The translations under genes and the position numbers were made by a program. Shown in pieces: positions 1 to 7,021 of a DNA stretch of 15,367 nt (within the stretch, counting starts at the first letter, position 1; every line of letters begins with the position of its first letter). This stretch comes from Burkholderiales bacterium (GTDB lineage Bacteria > Pseudomonadota > Gammaproteobacteria > Burkholderiales > SG8-39). The notes below the pieces were generated by a model. The model searched no databases. It had not been told where the DNA came from and saw nothing but the letters and a program-made list of their open reading frames with translations. The DNA lies in NCBI GenBank assembly GCA_020846575.1, contig JADLDQ010000169.1, positions 1 to 15,367 on the forward strand. Direction: 5' to 3'.

Positions 1-654
1 CACGAGCGGCGCGAGCGCCTCGGGCGCCTGCGCTCCCTGGCGCTGGCGGGAGCGCTCGTGCTCGCGGGTCTCGCGAGCCTCGCCCTGACCGACGCCGCGC
101 GCTGGCGCACGCTCGCCCAGACGGCGCGGCTCGCGTGGGACATCGATGCCCACGCCGCCTGGCGCGACTCGGACAACATCCCTCTGCCGCGGCTGCCCGA
201 CGGGCGCGCCGTGGAGCACTCGCCCTATACCCGCATCGCCTTCCTGCACGCGGGCCTGCGCGAGCTTGCCCGCGCGCCGCTCGGCGTCGGCTACGGGCGC
301 AACGCCTTGCGCCACGCGCTGCAGGCGCGCGCGCAGGTGCGCCTGGGCCACACCCACAGCGGCATTCTGGACCTTGCGCTGGGCGGCGGCGTTCCGGCCG
401 TGGTGCTGTGGTTCGGTTTCCTGTTCGCGAGCGCCAGGGCGGGCTGGATCGCCCTGCGGCGCCGCGGCTGCGTCGCCGGGATGCTGCTGCTCCTGCTCGT
501 GCTCGGCTACGCGGGGCGCATGCTGGTGGACAGCGTGAACCGCGATCACATGCTGCAGATGTTCTTCTTCCTCGCCGGGACCGTGCTGATGCTGGTTCTG
601 CCGCGGGCGCCCGTGGCCCGCACCCCGGGGGACGCCGGCGCAGCCGGCGAATGA
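1..654 (+). CDS. O-antigen ligase (WaaL/Wzy_C-type), C-terminal part only
   Basis: The reading frame is open from the first base, so the gene begins outside the window; 217 residues are visible. A first hydrophobic segment (about residues 13-30) is followed by a soluble loop and then two or three more membrane segments (about 136-150, 160-175 and 185-205). The loop contains SPYTRIAFLHAGLRELA, then PLGVGYGRN and HTHSGILDLALGGGVPA. This arrangement, a conserved Arg near the loop start, a G-x-G-x-x-x-N stretch and an H-[NT]-x-x-L-x-x-x-x-x-G-x-P element leading into a membrane helix, is typical of the O-antigen ligase/polymerase family. In that family the loop is periplasmic and the His and Arg act in glycan transfer from undecaprenyl diphosphate to lipid A-core. 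Ligase fits the neighbouring LPS genes, but polymerase (Wzy) and protein glycan ligase share the fold. The gene ends at TGA 652-654 and converges on the methyltransferase gene, with a 36-base gap. Confidence 0.8.
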   Translation, partial: HERRERLGRLRSLALAGALVLAGLASLALTDAARWRTLAQTARLAWDIDAHAAWRDSDNIPLPRLPDGRAVEHSPYTRIAFLHAGLRELARAPLGVGYGRNALRHALQARAQVRLGHTHSGILDLALGGGVPAVVLWFGFLFASARAGWIALRRRGCVAGMLLLLLVLGYAGRMLVDSVNRDHMLQMFFFLAGTVLMLVLPRAPVARTPGDAGAAGE

Positions 655-684
655 GCGCGTGCCGCTGCCGCTGAGCGCGTGCCG
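652..684 (+). repeat. 13-base direct repeat at the end of the O-antigen ligase gene
   Basis: TGAGCGCGTGCCG occurs at 652-664, where its first three bases are the stop codon of the ligase gene, and again at 672-684, 20 bases later. The second copy lies in the short convergent gap before the methyltransferase gene. No further copy is nearby. It may reflect slippage and has no evident function. Confidence 0.55.
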
Positions 685-690
685 GCGCAA

Positions 691-1614
691 TCAGGCCGCC
701 GGCGGGATCCGTATGCCCAGCGGCAGTTGCCTGCGCCGCCGGCGCAGGCGGGTGGAAATCCACTTGACCGCGCCGCGCATCTTCTGCCAGCGCCCCACCC
801 GCAGCAGCTCCCGGGGATACGGCTTCAATCCGCAGTCCCGCAGCAGCCGCTCGGCGGAGCGGTAGTTGTAGTAGACGATGTGCCCGATCGGGCGCACGTA
901 TCCCCAGGAGGCGAGGTCCTTCACCGCGTCGGTGTTCCCGGTGGTGTAGAAGAGAAGTCCGCCCGGTTTCATCTGGCTCACGATCCGGCGCAGCGCCACG
1001 CGCGGCTCGTACAGGTGCTCCAGCACTTCGCGCATGAACACGCCGTCGAAGGGGCGCTCCGAGCGGTAGTCCTCCAGCTCGGCCCGGACCGCCTCCAGGC
1101 CGAGCGAGCGCATGTGCTCCACCGCGAACGCCGCGGGGTCGAGCGACACGATGTCGGCCTCGGGGTGGCGCTCCTTCACCGCCTGCGCGAACAGGCCCAG
1201 GCCGGCGCCCGCATCCAGGATGCGCGGCGCGGTAAGCCCGATGCGCTCGCGCATCTGCCGGTAATAGCGAACGTACATCGCCGCCAGCGCCGCCAGCCGC
1301 GCCGGCCGCTCGTAGTTGGAGAGGTAGTCGGTGTCGCTGTCCCAGCTCTCGCCCTGGAAGTAGGAATCGCCGTACAGCGCCTCCAGGTGCCTGCGCGCGA
1401 TGCGCGGGTTGACGAAGAGCGCGGTGCAGGACGCGCAGCGCTGGATGTCGAAGCGCATGCCGAGGAACTCGTCCTCCTTGGAGAACGCGAGCGACCAGCG
1501 CTCGCTCTCGCACACCGGGCAGCGCGACAGCCGCTCGAAGCTGATCTGCGCGTGCAGCCTGCGACGCAGGTCCGCGCTGGCGCTCGATGGTTTCAGCGCA
1601 CCTGCGGAGTTCAC
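691..1614 (-). CDS. Class I SAM-dependent methyltransferase with N-terminal zinc-ribbon motif
   Basis: The protein has 307 residues and starts at GTG 1614, whose GTGA overlaps the stop codon of the preceding GT9 gene. Residues 32-35 (CPVC) and 60-63 (CASC) form a four-cysteine pair like the zinc-binding module found at the start of many sugar or polyketide methyltransferases. The Rossmann core follows: motif I ILDAGAGLG at 132-140, the acidic ribose-binding residue D159 in SLDP, EVLEH at 196-200, and the post-motif MKPGGLLFYTT at about 215-225. The C-terminus is basic, with a run of five arginines near 291-295, which may favour membrane contact. It is the last gene of the seven-gene operon, so an O-methyl modification of an LPS sugar is the natural inference; the acceptor is unknown. 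Confidence is high for the family and low for the substrate. Confidence 0.85.
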   Translation of the reverse strand: MNSAGALKPSSASADLRRRLHAQISFERLSRCPVCESERWSLAFSKEDEFLGMRFDIQRCASCTALFVNPRIARRHLEALYGDSYFQGESWDSDTDYLSNYERPARLAALAAMYVRYYRQMRERIGLTAPRILDAGAGLGLFAQAVKERHPEADIVSLDPAAFAVEHMRSLGLEAVRAELEDYRSERPFDGVFMREVLEHLYEPRVALRRIVSQMKPGGLLFYTTGNTDAVKDLASWGYVRPIGHIVYYNYRSAERLLRDCGLKPYPRELLRVGRWQKMRGAVKWISTRLRRRRRQLPLGIRIPPAA

Positions 1615-2735
1615 GTGCCGCCCCGCCGTGCGGCCAGGACCTCGGTCACCGCTCGCGCCAGCGTCGCCGCCTCGACGCGCGTGATGCAGGCGCGGTCGCC
1701 GCGCGCGCAGTCGTAGGGCGCGCGGAAGGCGTGGGAGCAAGGCGCGCAGGGCAGCTCCGAGCGCAGCACGATGACGCGCGCTCCCAGCGGCCGCTGGTCC
1801 CCGGCGTCGGCCGGACCCATCAGGTCGACCGTCGGAACCTCCAGACTGTCGGCGAGGTAGGTGATGCCCGAATCGACGCCCAGATAGGCCTCGAGCGCCG
1901 GCATCAGCGCGGGCAGCACGTCCAGTTCGAACGCACCGGTGGCGTCGATCAGCCGCCCGGACTCGCCGCAGAGCGCGCGCACTTCGCGCGCGACGTGCCG
2001 GTCCTCGCTGCCCCCGATCAGCACCAGGTCGTGGGGCAGCGCCTCCAGCAGCAGGGCGCAGGTGCGCGCGAGCTGCCCGGCCGAGAGCGCCTTGAGCTTG
2101 TTGCCGCTGGAGACGCCGATGCCGATGCGCGGTGCGCGGCGTGCGCCGAGGAAGGCCTCCACCCGTTCGGTGGCGCCCGGGGCGGCGTGCGCCCGGCTGC
2201 GCCGGATGAGCCTGTCGCAGCCCATGCGGGCGAGCAGCTCGAGCCCGGTTTCCAGCACCAGCCGTCCCGCGCGGTGGCGTTCGGCGTGGGTGAGAAAGCG
2301 CGCGCAGCGCTCGCTGGTGCGGCTCTCGAAGTCGGGCAGGATCGCCCCGCGCCGCGGAATCCCGGCCCAGTAGGGCAGGAGCAGGAAGGCCAGATTGGGC
2401 GAGAGGCAGATGCAGTCGTCGAAGCGCCCGCGCCGCAGGCGCGCGGCGAGGCGCCACTTGCCTTTCCAGCCCTTCCACGCCCCGGCCGGCAGCGGCCAGA
2501 CCTCGTCCACCGCCGGGTCGTGCGCCAGCAGCGGCGCGGCGGCCGGGCTCGCCATCACCGTGAGGTGGCAGCCGGGCAGGCTCGCGCGCAGCGAAGCGAT
2601 CAGCGGCAGGCTGGCGACGAGGTCGCCGATCTTGGCGGTCTGAATGAGGAGCACCCGGCGCCGCCCCTTGCCCGGCGAGCGCAGCGCAAGGCGCAGCAGG
2701 GGCGAAAAAAGCAGCGTGAGGAGAAAGTGGATCAC
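1611..2735 (-). CDS. Glycosyltransferase family 9 (heptosyltransferase-like) protein, divergent motifs
   Basis: The protein has 374 residues. The start is GTG 2735, overlapping the upstream GT4 stop as GTGA. Residues 2-18 are hydrophobic, an unusual short N-terminal extension that may anchor the protein to the membrane. The GT9 N-terminal motif RRVLLIQTAKIGDLVASLP covers about 26-44, with the conserved GD at 37-38. The C-terminal donor domain has GIGVSSGNKLKALS (about 205-218) and GVDSGITYLADSL (286-298). In most GT9 proteins the last motif reads D-[ST]-G-x-x-H-[LI]-A; here His is replaced by Tyr, and the usual K-R/W-W-P patch reads KLKALS. Four cysteines near the end (330, 333, 343, 350) follow the CxxC...C...C pattern seen in many GT9 proteins. 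It probably adds a heptose or other sugar to the growing LPS glycan, but the altered motifs make ADP-heptose as donor less certain. Confidence 0.85.
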   Translation of the reverse strand: MIHFLLTLLFSPLLRLALRSPGKGRRRVLLIQTAKIGDLVASLPLIASLRASLPGCHLTVMASPAAAPLLAHDPAVDEVWPLPAGAWKGWKGKWRLAARLRRGRFDDCICLSPNLAFLLLPYWAGIPRRGAILPDFESRTSERCARFLTHAERHRAGRLVLETGLELLARMGCDRLIRRSRAHAAPGATERVEAFLGARRAPRIGIGVSSGNKLKALSAGQLARTCALLLEALPHDLVLIGGSEDRHVAREVRALCGESGRLIDATGAFELDVLPALMPALEAYLGVDSGITYLADSLEVPTVDLMGPADAGDQRPLGARVIVLRSELPCAPCSHAFRAPYDCARGDRACITRVEAATLARAVTEVLAARRGGT

Positions 2736-3940
2736 GCGAGCGCCGCTTCCAGGATCGACTCCACACCCGCGACATAGCGCTCGAGAGAGAAGTTCGCGCG
2801 CAGGCGCTCGCGCGCCGCCTCGCCCATGCGCCGCCGCAGCGCGGCATCGGCCGCGAGGCGCGCGAGCGCCGCGGCCAGGGCGGGGACGTCTCCGCAGGGA
2901 TAGAGAATCCCGGTCTGCTCCGCGACCACGAGTTCTCTGGATGCCGGGATGTCCGAGGCGACCACCGGCCGGCCCGAAAGCATCGCCTCCAGCACCACGC
3001 GCGGCATGCCTTCGCTCGCCGAGGGCAGCGCGAAGATGTCCATCGCCGCCATCAGCCGCAGCGGCTCAGGATCGAAGCCCACAAGGCGCACCCGCTGCGA
3101 GAGCGCGAGCCGCGCGGCGAGCCTCGCGAGGCGTTCGCGCTCCGGCCCTTCACCCGCCACCAGCAGGCGATAGTCCCGATCCGGACGCTCTCGTGCCAGG
3201 ACCGCCAGCGCCTCGATCAGGTCGGCCACGCGCTTGCCGGTGCTCAGGCGCCCGACGCTGCCGAGCACGAGCGCATCGGCGGGTAGGTCGAGCCCGGCGC
3301 GCGCGCTCGCGCGGTCCGGGAGCGCCTGGGCGCAGTCGATGCCGTTGTAGACCGTCGTGCAGCGGCCTGCGTCGACGCCCTGGCGCAGGAGTTCGGCCCG
3401 CACGCCCTCGGAGACGCACACCATCTTCGCCGCGTGCGCGTTGGCGATGCGCGCGACCTCGGGGATGAGCGCGGGCGTGCTGCGGCAGTGCTGCACCGCC
3501 GGGATGCCGGCCGCCGCCGCCGCGAGGTAACCCTCGACGTTGGAGCCCGGCTGGTTGTTCAGGTACAGCAGCTCGAAGCGCCCCTCGCGGACAAGGGCTG
3601 CGAGGGTGCGCGCCGCGGGTTCGATGCGCGTGCGGCGCTCGATCGCGAACAGCATGCGCAGCATGCGGCCGCGGTTCCAGGAGAAAGCCACGCGCGCGAG
3701 TTCCTTCAGCGGCTTCTCCCACCACGGCGGCGGCGCGGGCGGCAGCACGCGCAAGGGGACGCCGATGGCGGCGAGCACCGCGCCGAGCGCGGGCCCCTGC
3801 CCCCGGGCGTAGTCGCGGTAGAAGAGCGCGCTCACCGCGAAGCGGCCGCGGTCGATGCGCGACAGCAGCGCCAGCATGCTGTTGGTGCCGCCGCCCCATT
3901 CCTTGCCGGTGTCCAGGAGCAGGACCCTGCGCGGACTCAT
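2732..3940 (-). CDS. GT4-type glycosyltransferase (GT-B fold)
   Basis: The protein has 402 residues. ATG 3940 overlaps the upstream GT9 stop as ATGA, which fixes the start. The N-terminal domain opens with VLLLDTGKEWGGGTNSMLALL (residues 6-26), a glycine-rich loop typical of GT4 enzymes, preceded by the first beta strand. VCVSEGVRAELLRQG (174-188) is the usual linker before the donor domain. In the C-terminal domain GSVGRLSTGKRVADLIEA (227-244) supplies the phosphate-binding Arg/Lys (R231, K236), and SASEGMPRVVLEAMLSGRPV (307-326) supplies the E-x7-E pair, E310 and E318. These are retaining enzymes that use nucleotide sugars at the cytoplasmic face of the inner membrane. It sits between two GT9 genes in the overlapped operon, so a role in LPS core or side-chain extension is likely. 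Donor and linkage cannot be told from sequence. Confidence 0.9.
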   Translation of the reverse strand: MSPRRVLLLDTGKEWGGGTNSMLALLSRIDRGRFAVSALFYRDYARGQGPALGAVLAAIGVPLRVLPPAPPPWWEKPLKELARVAFSWNRGRMLRMLFAIERRTRIEPAARTLAALVREGRFELLYLNNQPGSNVEGYLAAAAAGIPAVQHCRSTPALIPEVARIANAHAAKMVCVSEGVRAELLRQGVDAGRCTTVYNGIDCAQALPDRASARAGLDLPADALVLGSVGRLSTGKRVADLIEALAVLARERPDRDYRLLVAGEGPERERLARLAARLALSQRVRLVGFDPEPLRLMAAMDIFALPSASEGMPRVVLEAMLSGRPVVASDIPASRELVVAEQTGILYPCGDVPALAAALARLAADAALRRRMGEAARERLRANFSLERYVAGVESILEAALA

Positions 3941-5118
3941 CCGGAGCGTCCCGTTGCGCCTCGATCGAGGACTGCACTGAGGGCTGTGCCGCGGGCCTCG
4001 TCGAGGACCGCGTTCGCCGCCGCGAGCACCTCGTCCACCGCGATGTTCTTCATGCACACCGGTTCGTTGTAGGGGCAGCGCTTGGACAGGCAGGGATCGC
4101 AGGTGCGCCACTTCTGGATGACGCGATGGCGTTCGAGGTCGCAGGCCGGGCCCGAGCGGCGTGCGTCCGACACCGCGAACAGGGCCACCACCGGCGTGCC
4201 CACGGCGAGCGCCAGGTGCATCGGACCGGTGTCCCCGCTCACCAGGGCGTCGCAGCGCTCCAGGAGCGCCGGCAGGTGCTCGATCGGCACTTCGCCGGCG
4301 GCGTTCCACACGCGAGGTGAGCCGATCGCGGCGGCGATGTCCGCGGCGAGAGCGCGTTCGCTGCTGGAGCCGGTGAGGACCAGGTGCAGGCGTTCGCGCG
4401 CGGCGAGCAGGCGCCGGCCCAGTTCCGCGTGGCGCGAGGGCGCCCAGCGCCGGCTGCGGGTCGAGGCGCCGGCCTGCAGCGCGACGAGCGGCCGCCCGGC
4501 GGCGATCCCCCGCGCGCGCAGCATCGCCGCCAGCGCGCGGCGCGAGTCTTCCCCGACGGGAAGTTCCATGCGCCGGTCCGTGCGCGTGCCGCCAGCGAGG
4601 CGCGCTGTTTCCAGGCGCTCGTCGACGCCGTGCGCGAACTCGCTGCCGTCGCGCACCGGCTGCGCGTTGGCGAGGAGGAAGCGCGAGCGGCTGGTGTTGG
4701 GCAGCTTGAACAGAAAGCGCGCTCCCGACAGGTAGGCGAGCGGCGTGGCCTGCGGCTCGTTACCGTGCAGGATGCAGGCGAGATCGAAGCGCCTGGCGCG
4801 CAGCGCCAGGGCGAGGCGCAGGAAGCGGCGCCAGCCGCCGTGGTAGGGGATCAGCTCGTCGATGCGCGGGTGTGCGCGGAACATCGCAGCGAGATCCGAA
4901 TGGACCAGAAACGAGATGCGCGCCCCCGGGTAGCCCTCGCGCAGGCTGCGCAGCGCCGGGGTCGAGAGGAGCGTATCGCCGAGCGCGGTCGAGGAGACCG
5001 CCAGGATGCGCGCGATGGCCGCAGTGCCCAGTTCCGCGGGATCGGGGCGGCGCGCGTCGAGCGACTTCGCGGCGCGCAGCGCGCCATGGAGCAGCCGCTC
5101 GCGCATGCGCAGCTTCAC
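3937..5118 (-). CDS. Glycosyltransferase family 9 (ADP-heptose:LPS heptosyltransferase-like)
   Basis: The protein has 393 residues from GTG 5118, chosen because its GTGA overlaps the deacetylase stop as at the other operon junctions; ATG 5106 four codons later is the alternative. It carries canonical GT9 motifs: ARILAVSSTALGDTLLSTPA (36-55) with GD at 47-48, the donor-domain QAGASTRSRRWAPSRHAEL (215-233) with the expected R-x-W-x-P-like patch, and SGDTGPMHLALAVGTPVVALF (294-314) with the conserved His. Four cysteines (340, 343, 348, 355) in TCDPCLSKRCPYNEPVCM form the family's C-terminal Cys cluster. This is the most regular GT9 in the operon and the best candidate for a true heptosyltransferase of the WaaF/WaaQ kind. 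A specific symbol is not justified, because GT9 subfamilies cannot be separated by eye. The final 20 residues or so after the last helix look like a non-conserved tail. Confidence 0.9.
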   Translation of the reverse strand: MKLRMRERLLHGALRAAKSLDARRPDPAELGTAAIARILAVSSTALGDTLLSTPALRSLREGYPGARISFLVHSDLAAMFRAHPRIDELIPYHGGWRRFLRLALALRARRFDLACILHGNEPQATPLAYLSGARFLFKLPNTSRSRFLLANAQPVRDGSEFAHGVDERLETARLAGGTRTDRRMELPVGEDSRRALAAMLRARGIAAGRPLVALQAGASTRSRRWAPSRHAELGRRLLAARERLHLVLTGSSSERALAADIAAAIGSPRVWNAAGEVPIEHLPALLERCDALVSGDTGPMHLALAVGTPVVALFAVSDARRSGPACDLERHRVIQKWRTCDPCLSKRCPYNEPVCMKNIAVDEVLAAANAVLDEARGTALSAVLDRGATGRSG

Positions 5119-5933
5119 CGGCGGCCCCGCAGGGCGAGGTACAGGCGCGCGAGGCGCTCGTGGCCGTACAGGGTGAGGCGCGAGGCGAACCACGCGCCGG
5201 CGCGGTCCTTGACGACCACGCGGCGGATCGCTTCGGGCGGCGTGTCGCGCGTGTTCGCGCCGCGCTCCACGGTGTAGAGGAAGCGGAAGCCCGCTTCGCG
5301 CGCGACCTCGGCGTAGCCTGCCTCGCGGTAGCCGTAGGGCCAGCACAGGTGCGCGCTCGACGCGAGGCGCGCCGCGAGCGCCGCGCGCGAGCGCCCGAGG
5401 TCCTCGGCGAGGGCGCGCCGGCGCGCCGCCGAGTCGGCGAAGTCCCGGTCCCAGCGCCGGTGGCCGTGGGTGTGCGAGTGAAACTCGAAGCTGCCGGCCG
5501 AGCGCATCGCCTCGACTTCGGACCAGCGCAGCATGACGCGGTCGGCGCGCCCCGCGCCGATCGCCGCCATCGCTTCGCGGTGATCCGGGCACTCGGGCAC
5601 GTCGCCGCCCATGCCGGCGTGCCGCCGCGCGGGGCCGTCCCCGATCCAGCCGGTCACGAGGAAGATCGCCGCGTGCAGCCCGAACTCCAGGAGCACCGGG
5701 TGCGCGTACACGTAGTTGTCGAGGTAGCCGTCGTCGAAGGTGAGGAGCACGCTCTTGTCGGGCAGTTCCGCGCCGGCGAGAAACGCTTCCAGGTCGCGGC
5801 AGCCCGCTGTCTTCCAGCCGGCACCGGCGAGATGGGCCATCTGCTCGCGAAAGGTGCGCGGGTGCACCGTCACCAGGCCCGGCTTCTCGGTCACGTGGTG
5901 GTACATGAGCACCGGGAGCGCGCTCGCCGTCAT
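5115..5933 (-). CDS. NodB-type polysaccharide deacetylase (carbohydrate esterase 4)
   Basis: The protein has 272 residues. ATG 5933 overlaps the upstream GT4 stop as ATGA. It begins with ALPVLMYHHV, the usual start of this family. Motif 1 is TFDDG at 65-69, with catalytic-base and metal-binding aspartates D67 and D68. Motif 2 is HSHTH at 152-156, whose H152 and H156 would complete the Asp-His-His metal site. A motif-3-like WPYG lies at 198-201. No convincing signal peptide is visible; the N-terminus is short and not hydrophobic enough, so a cytoplasmic site of action is likely. The family removes N- or O-acetyl groups from sugars. Inside an operon of LPS glycosyltransferases, the simplest reading is deacetylation of an N-acetylhexosamine in the core or side chain while still on its lipid carrier. 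There is precedent for GlcNAc deacetylation in LPS core (Klebsiella WabN). All key residues are present, so the enzyme should be active. Confidence 0.9.
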   Translation of the reverse strand: MTASALPVLMYHHVTEKPGLVTVHPRTFREQMAHLAGAGWKTAGCRDLEAFLAGAELPDKSVLLTFDDGYLDNYVYAHPVLLEFGLHAAIFLVTGWIGDGPARRHAGMGGDVPECPDHREAMAAIGAGRADRVMLRWSEVEAMRSAGSFEFHSHTHGHRRWDRDFADSAARRRALAEDLGRSRAALAARLASSAHLCWPYGYREAGYAEVAREAGFRFLYTVERGANTRDTPPEAIRRVVVKDRAGAWFASRLTLYGHERLARLYLALRGRR

Positions 5934-7021
5934 CGGCGCCGGTCCTCCAGCAATCGGCGGTACAGCGCAAGCATGCGCTCGCCCATGCGCTCGCCGCTGT
6001 ACTCGGCGCGCACGAAGCGCCGCGCCGCTTCGCCCATGCGGCGCAGCCGCTCGCGGTCGCCGGCCAGCGTGACGATGGCGGCGGCGAGCGCCGCGGGGTC
6101 ACGCGCCGGCACCAGCAGCCCCGTCTCGCCCTCGCGCAGCGCCTCGGGAACGCCGCCCACGCGGGTGCCGATCACCGGCACGCCCATCGCCTGTGCCTCC
6201 AGGAACGAGGTACCCAGCGCCTCCTCGTGGGTCGGCAGCACGAACAGGTCGATGCCGCGCAGCACCCGCGGCACGTCGCCGCGCAGGCCGAGCAGGCTCA
6301 CCCGCGCCCCGAGGCCCGCTTCGCGCAGCGCGCGCTCGATGTTGGCACGCTGAGGGCCGTCACCGGCGAAGACGAAATGCGCCCGCGGCAGTGCCTCGAG
6401 CACCCGCGGTATCGCCGCGATCAGATCCTGGTGGCCCTTTTTCATGCGCAGGATGGCGACCGTTCCCACGAGCGGCACATCGCCGGGCAGGTCCAGCTCT
6501 CCGCGCAGGTCCGGCGCGTATTTCTCCGGGTCGAAGCGCGCGATGTCGACGCCGGTGGGCACCGCGGAGAGCCTGCGCGGCGCGATGCCGGCGCTCGCAA
6601 GATACGTGCGCACCGCCTCGCTCACGCACACCACGTGGTCGGGGAGCAGGCTGTAGGTCGCCTTCGAGGTGATCGGCAGGGCGAGGTGCCGGGTGCGCAC
6701 CAGGAGCGGCCGCGAGGGCAGCAGCCGCACCGCGATGCCCGCGAGCAGAGTGTCGCGCCCGCTGTGGCTGTTCACGAGGTCGATGCGATGGCGCCGCATG
6801 CAGGCCGCGAGTCCGAGTATCCCGCGCGGGTCCAGGCCGCTTGCCATCGGCAGCTCCTGCGCCGCGAAGCCCAGCGCCCGCGCTTCCCGGGCGAGCCGCG
6901 CGCCGCGCCGGCAGCCGAAATACACCTCCACGCCGAGCCTGCGCAACTGCGCCGCCTCGTGCAGTGTGCGGTTTTCCTGGCCGCCCCAGCCGGTGGAACT
7001 CTCGCTGTGCAGGATTCTCAT
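5930..7021 (-). CDS. GT4-type glycosyltransferase (GT-B fold)
   Basis: The protein has 363 residues. ATG 7021 overlaps the msbA stop as ATGA. The N-terminus MRILHSESSTGWGGQENRTL (1-20) has the glycine-rich loop of GT4 enzymes. VVCVSEAVRTYLASAG (130-145) and VPTGVDIARFDPEKY (154-168) are the linker and the Asn/Thr-G-[VI]-D motif that starts the donor domain. GTVAILRMKKGHQDLIAA (186-203) carries the phosphate-binding Arg/Lys, and HEEALGTSFLEAQAMGVPVI (265-284) carries the two conserved glutamates E267 and E275. Length is normal for the family. It is the first gene after msbA and is translationally coupled to it, so it probably acts early in extension of the lipid A-core sugar chain. The acceptor and donor are not readable. 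No transmembrane segment is seen, so membrane association would be peripheral. Confidence 0.9.
   Translation of the reverse strand: MRILHSESSTGWGGQENRTLHEAAQLRRLGVEVYFGCRRGARLAREARALGFAAQELPMASGLDPRGILGLAACMRRHRIDLVNSHSGRDTLLAGIAVRLLPSRPLLVRTRHLALPITSKATYSLLPDHVVCVSEAVRTYLASAGIAPRRLSAVPTGVDIARFDPEKYAPDLRGELDLPGDVPLVGTVAILRMKKGHQDLIAAIPRVLEALPRAHFVFAGDGPQRANIERALREAGLGARVSLLGLRGDVPRVLRGIDLFVLPTHEEALGTSFLEAQAMGVPVIGTRVGGVPEALREGETGLLVPARDPAALAAAIVTLAGDRERLRRMGEAARRFVRAEYSGERMGERMLALYRRLLEDRRR

Noticed and set aside
651..674. Tiny frame ATGAGCGCG... overlapping the O-antigen ligase stop (ATGA)
   Set aside because: It ends after seven codons and is best explained by the local 13-base direct repeat, not a gene.
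1587..2777. A 396-codon open frame on the plus strand opposite the GT9 gene
   Set aside because: It is the antisense shadow of a gene with clear GT9 motifs; long antisense frames are expected at this GC content, and its translation is Arg/Ala/Gln-rich with no motif.
4384..6353. Several plus-strand open frames of 300-490 codons opposite the deacetylase and GT genes
   Set aside because: All are antisense to genes with intact catalytic motifs and have shadow-like composition.
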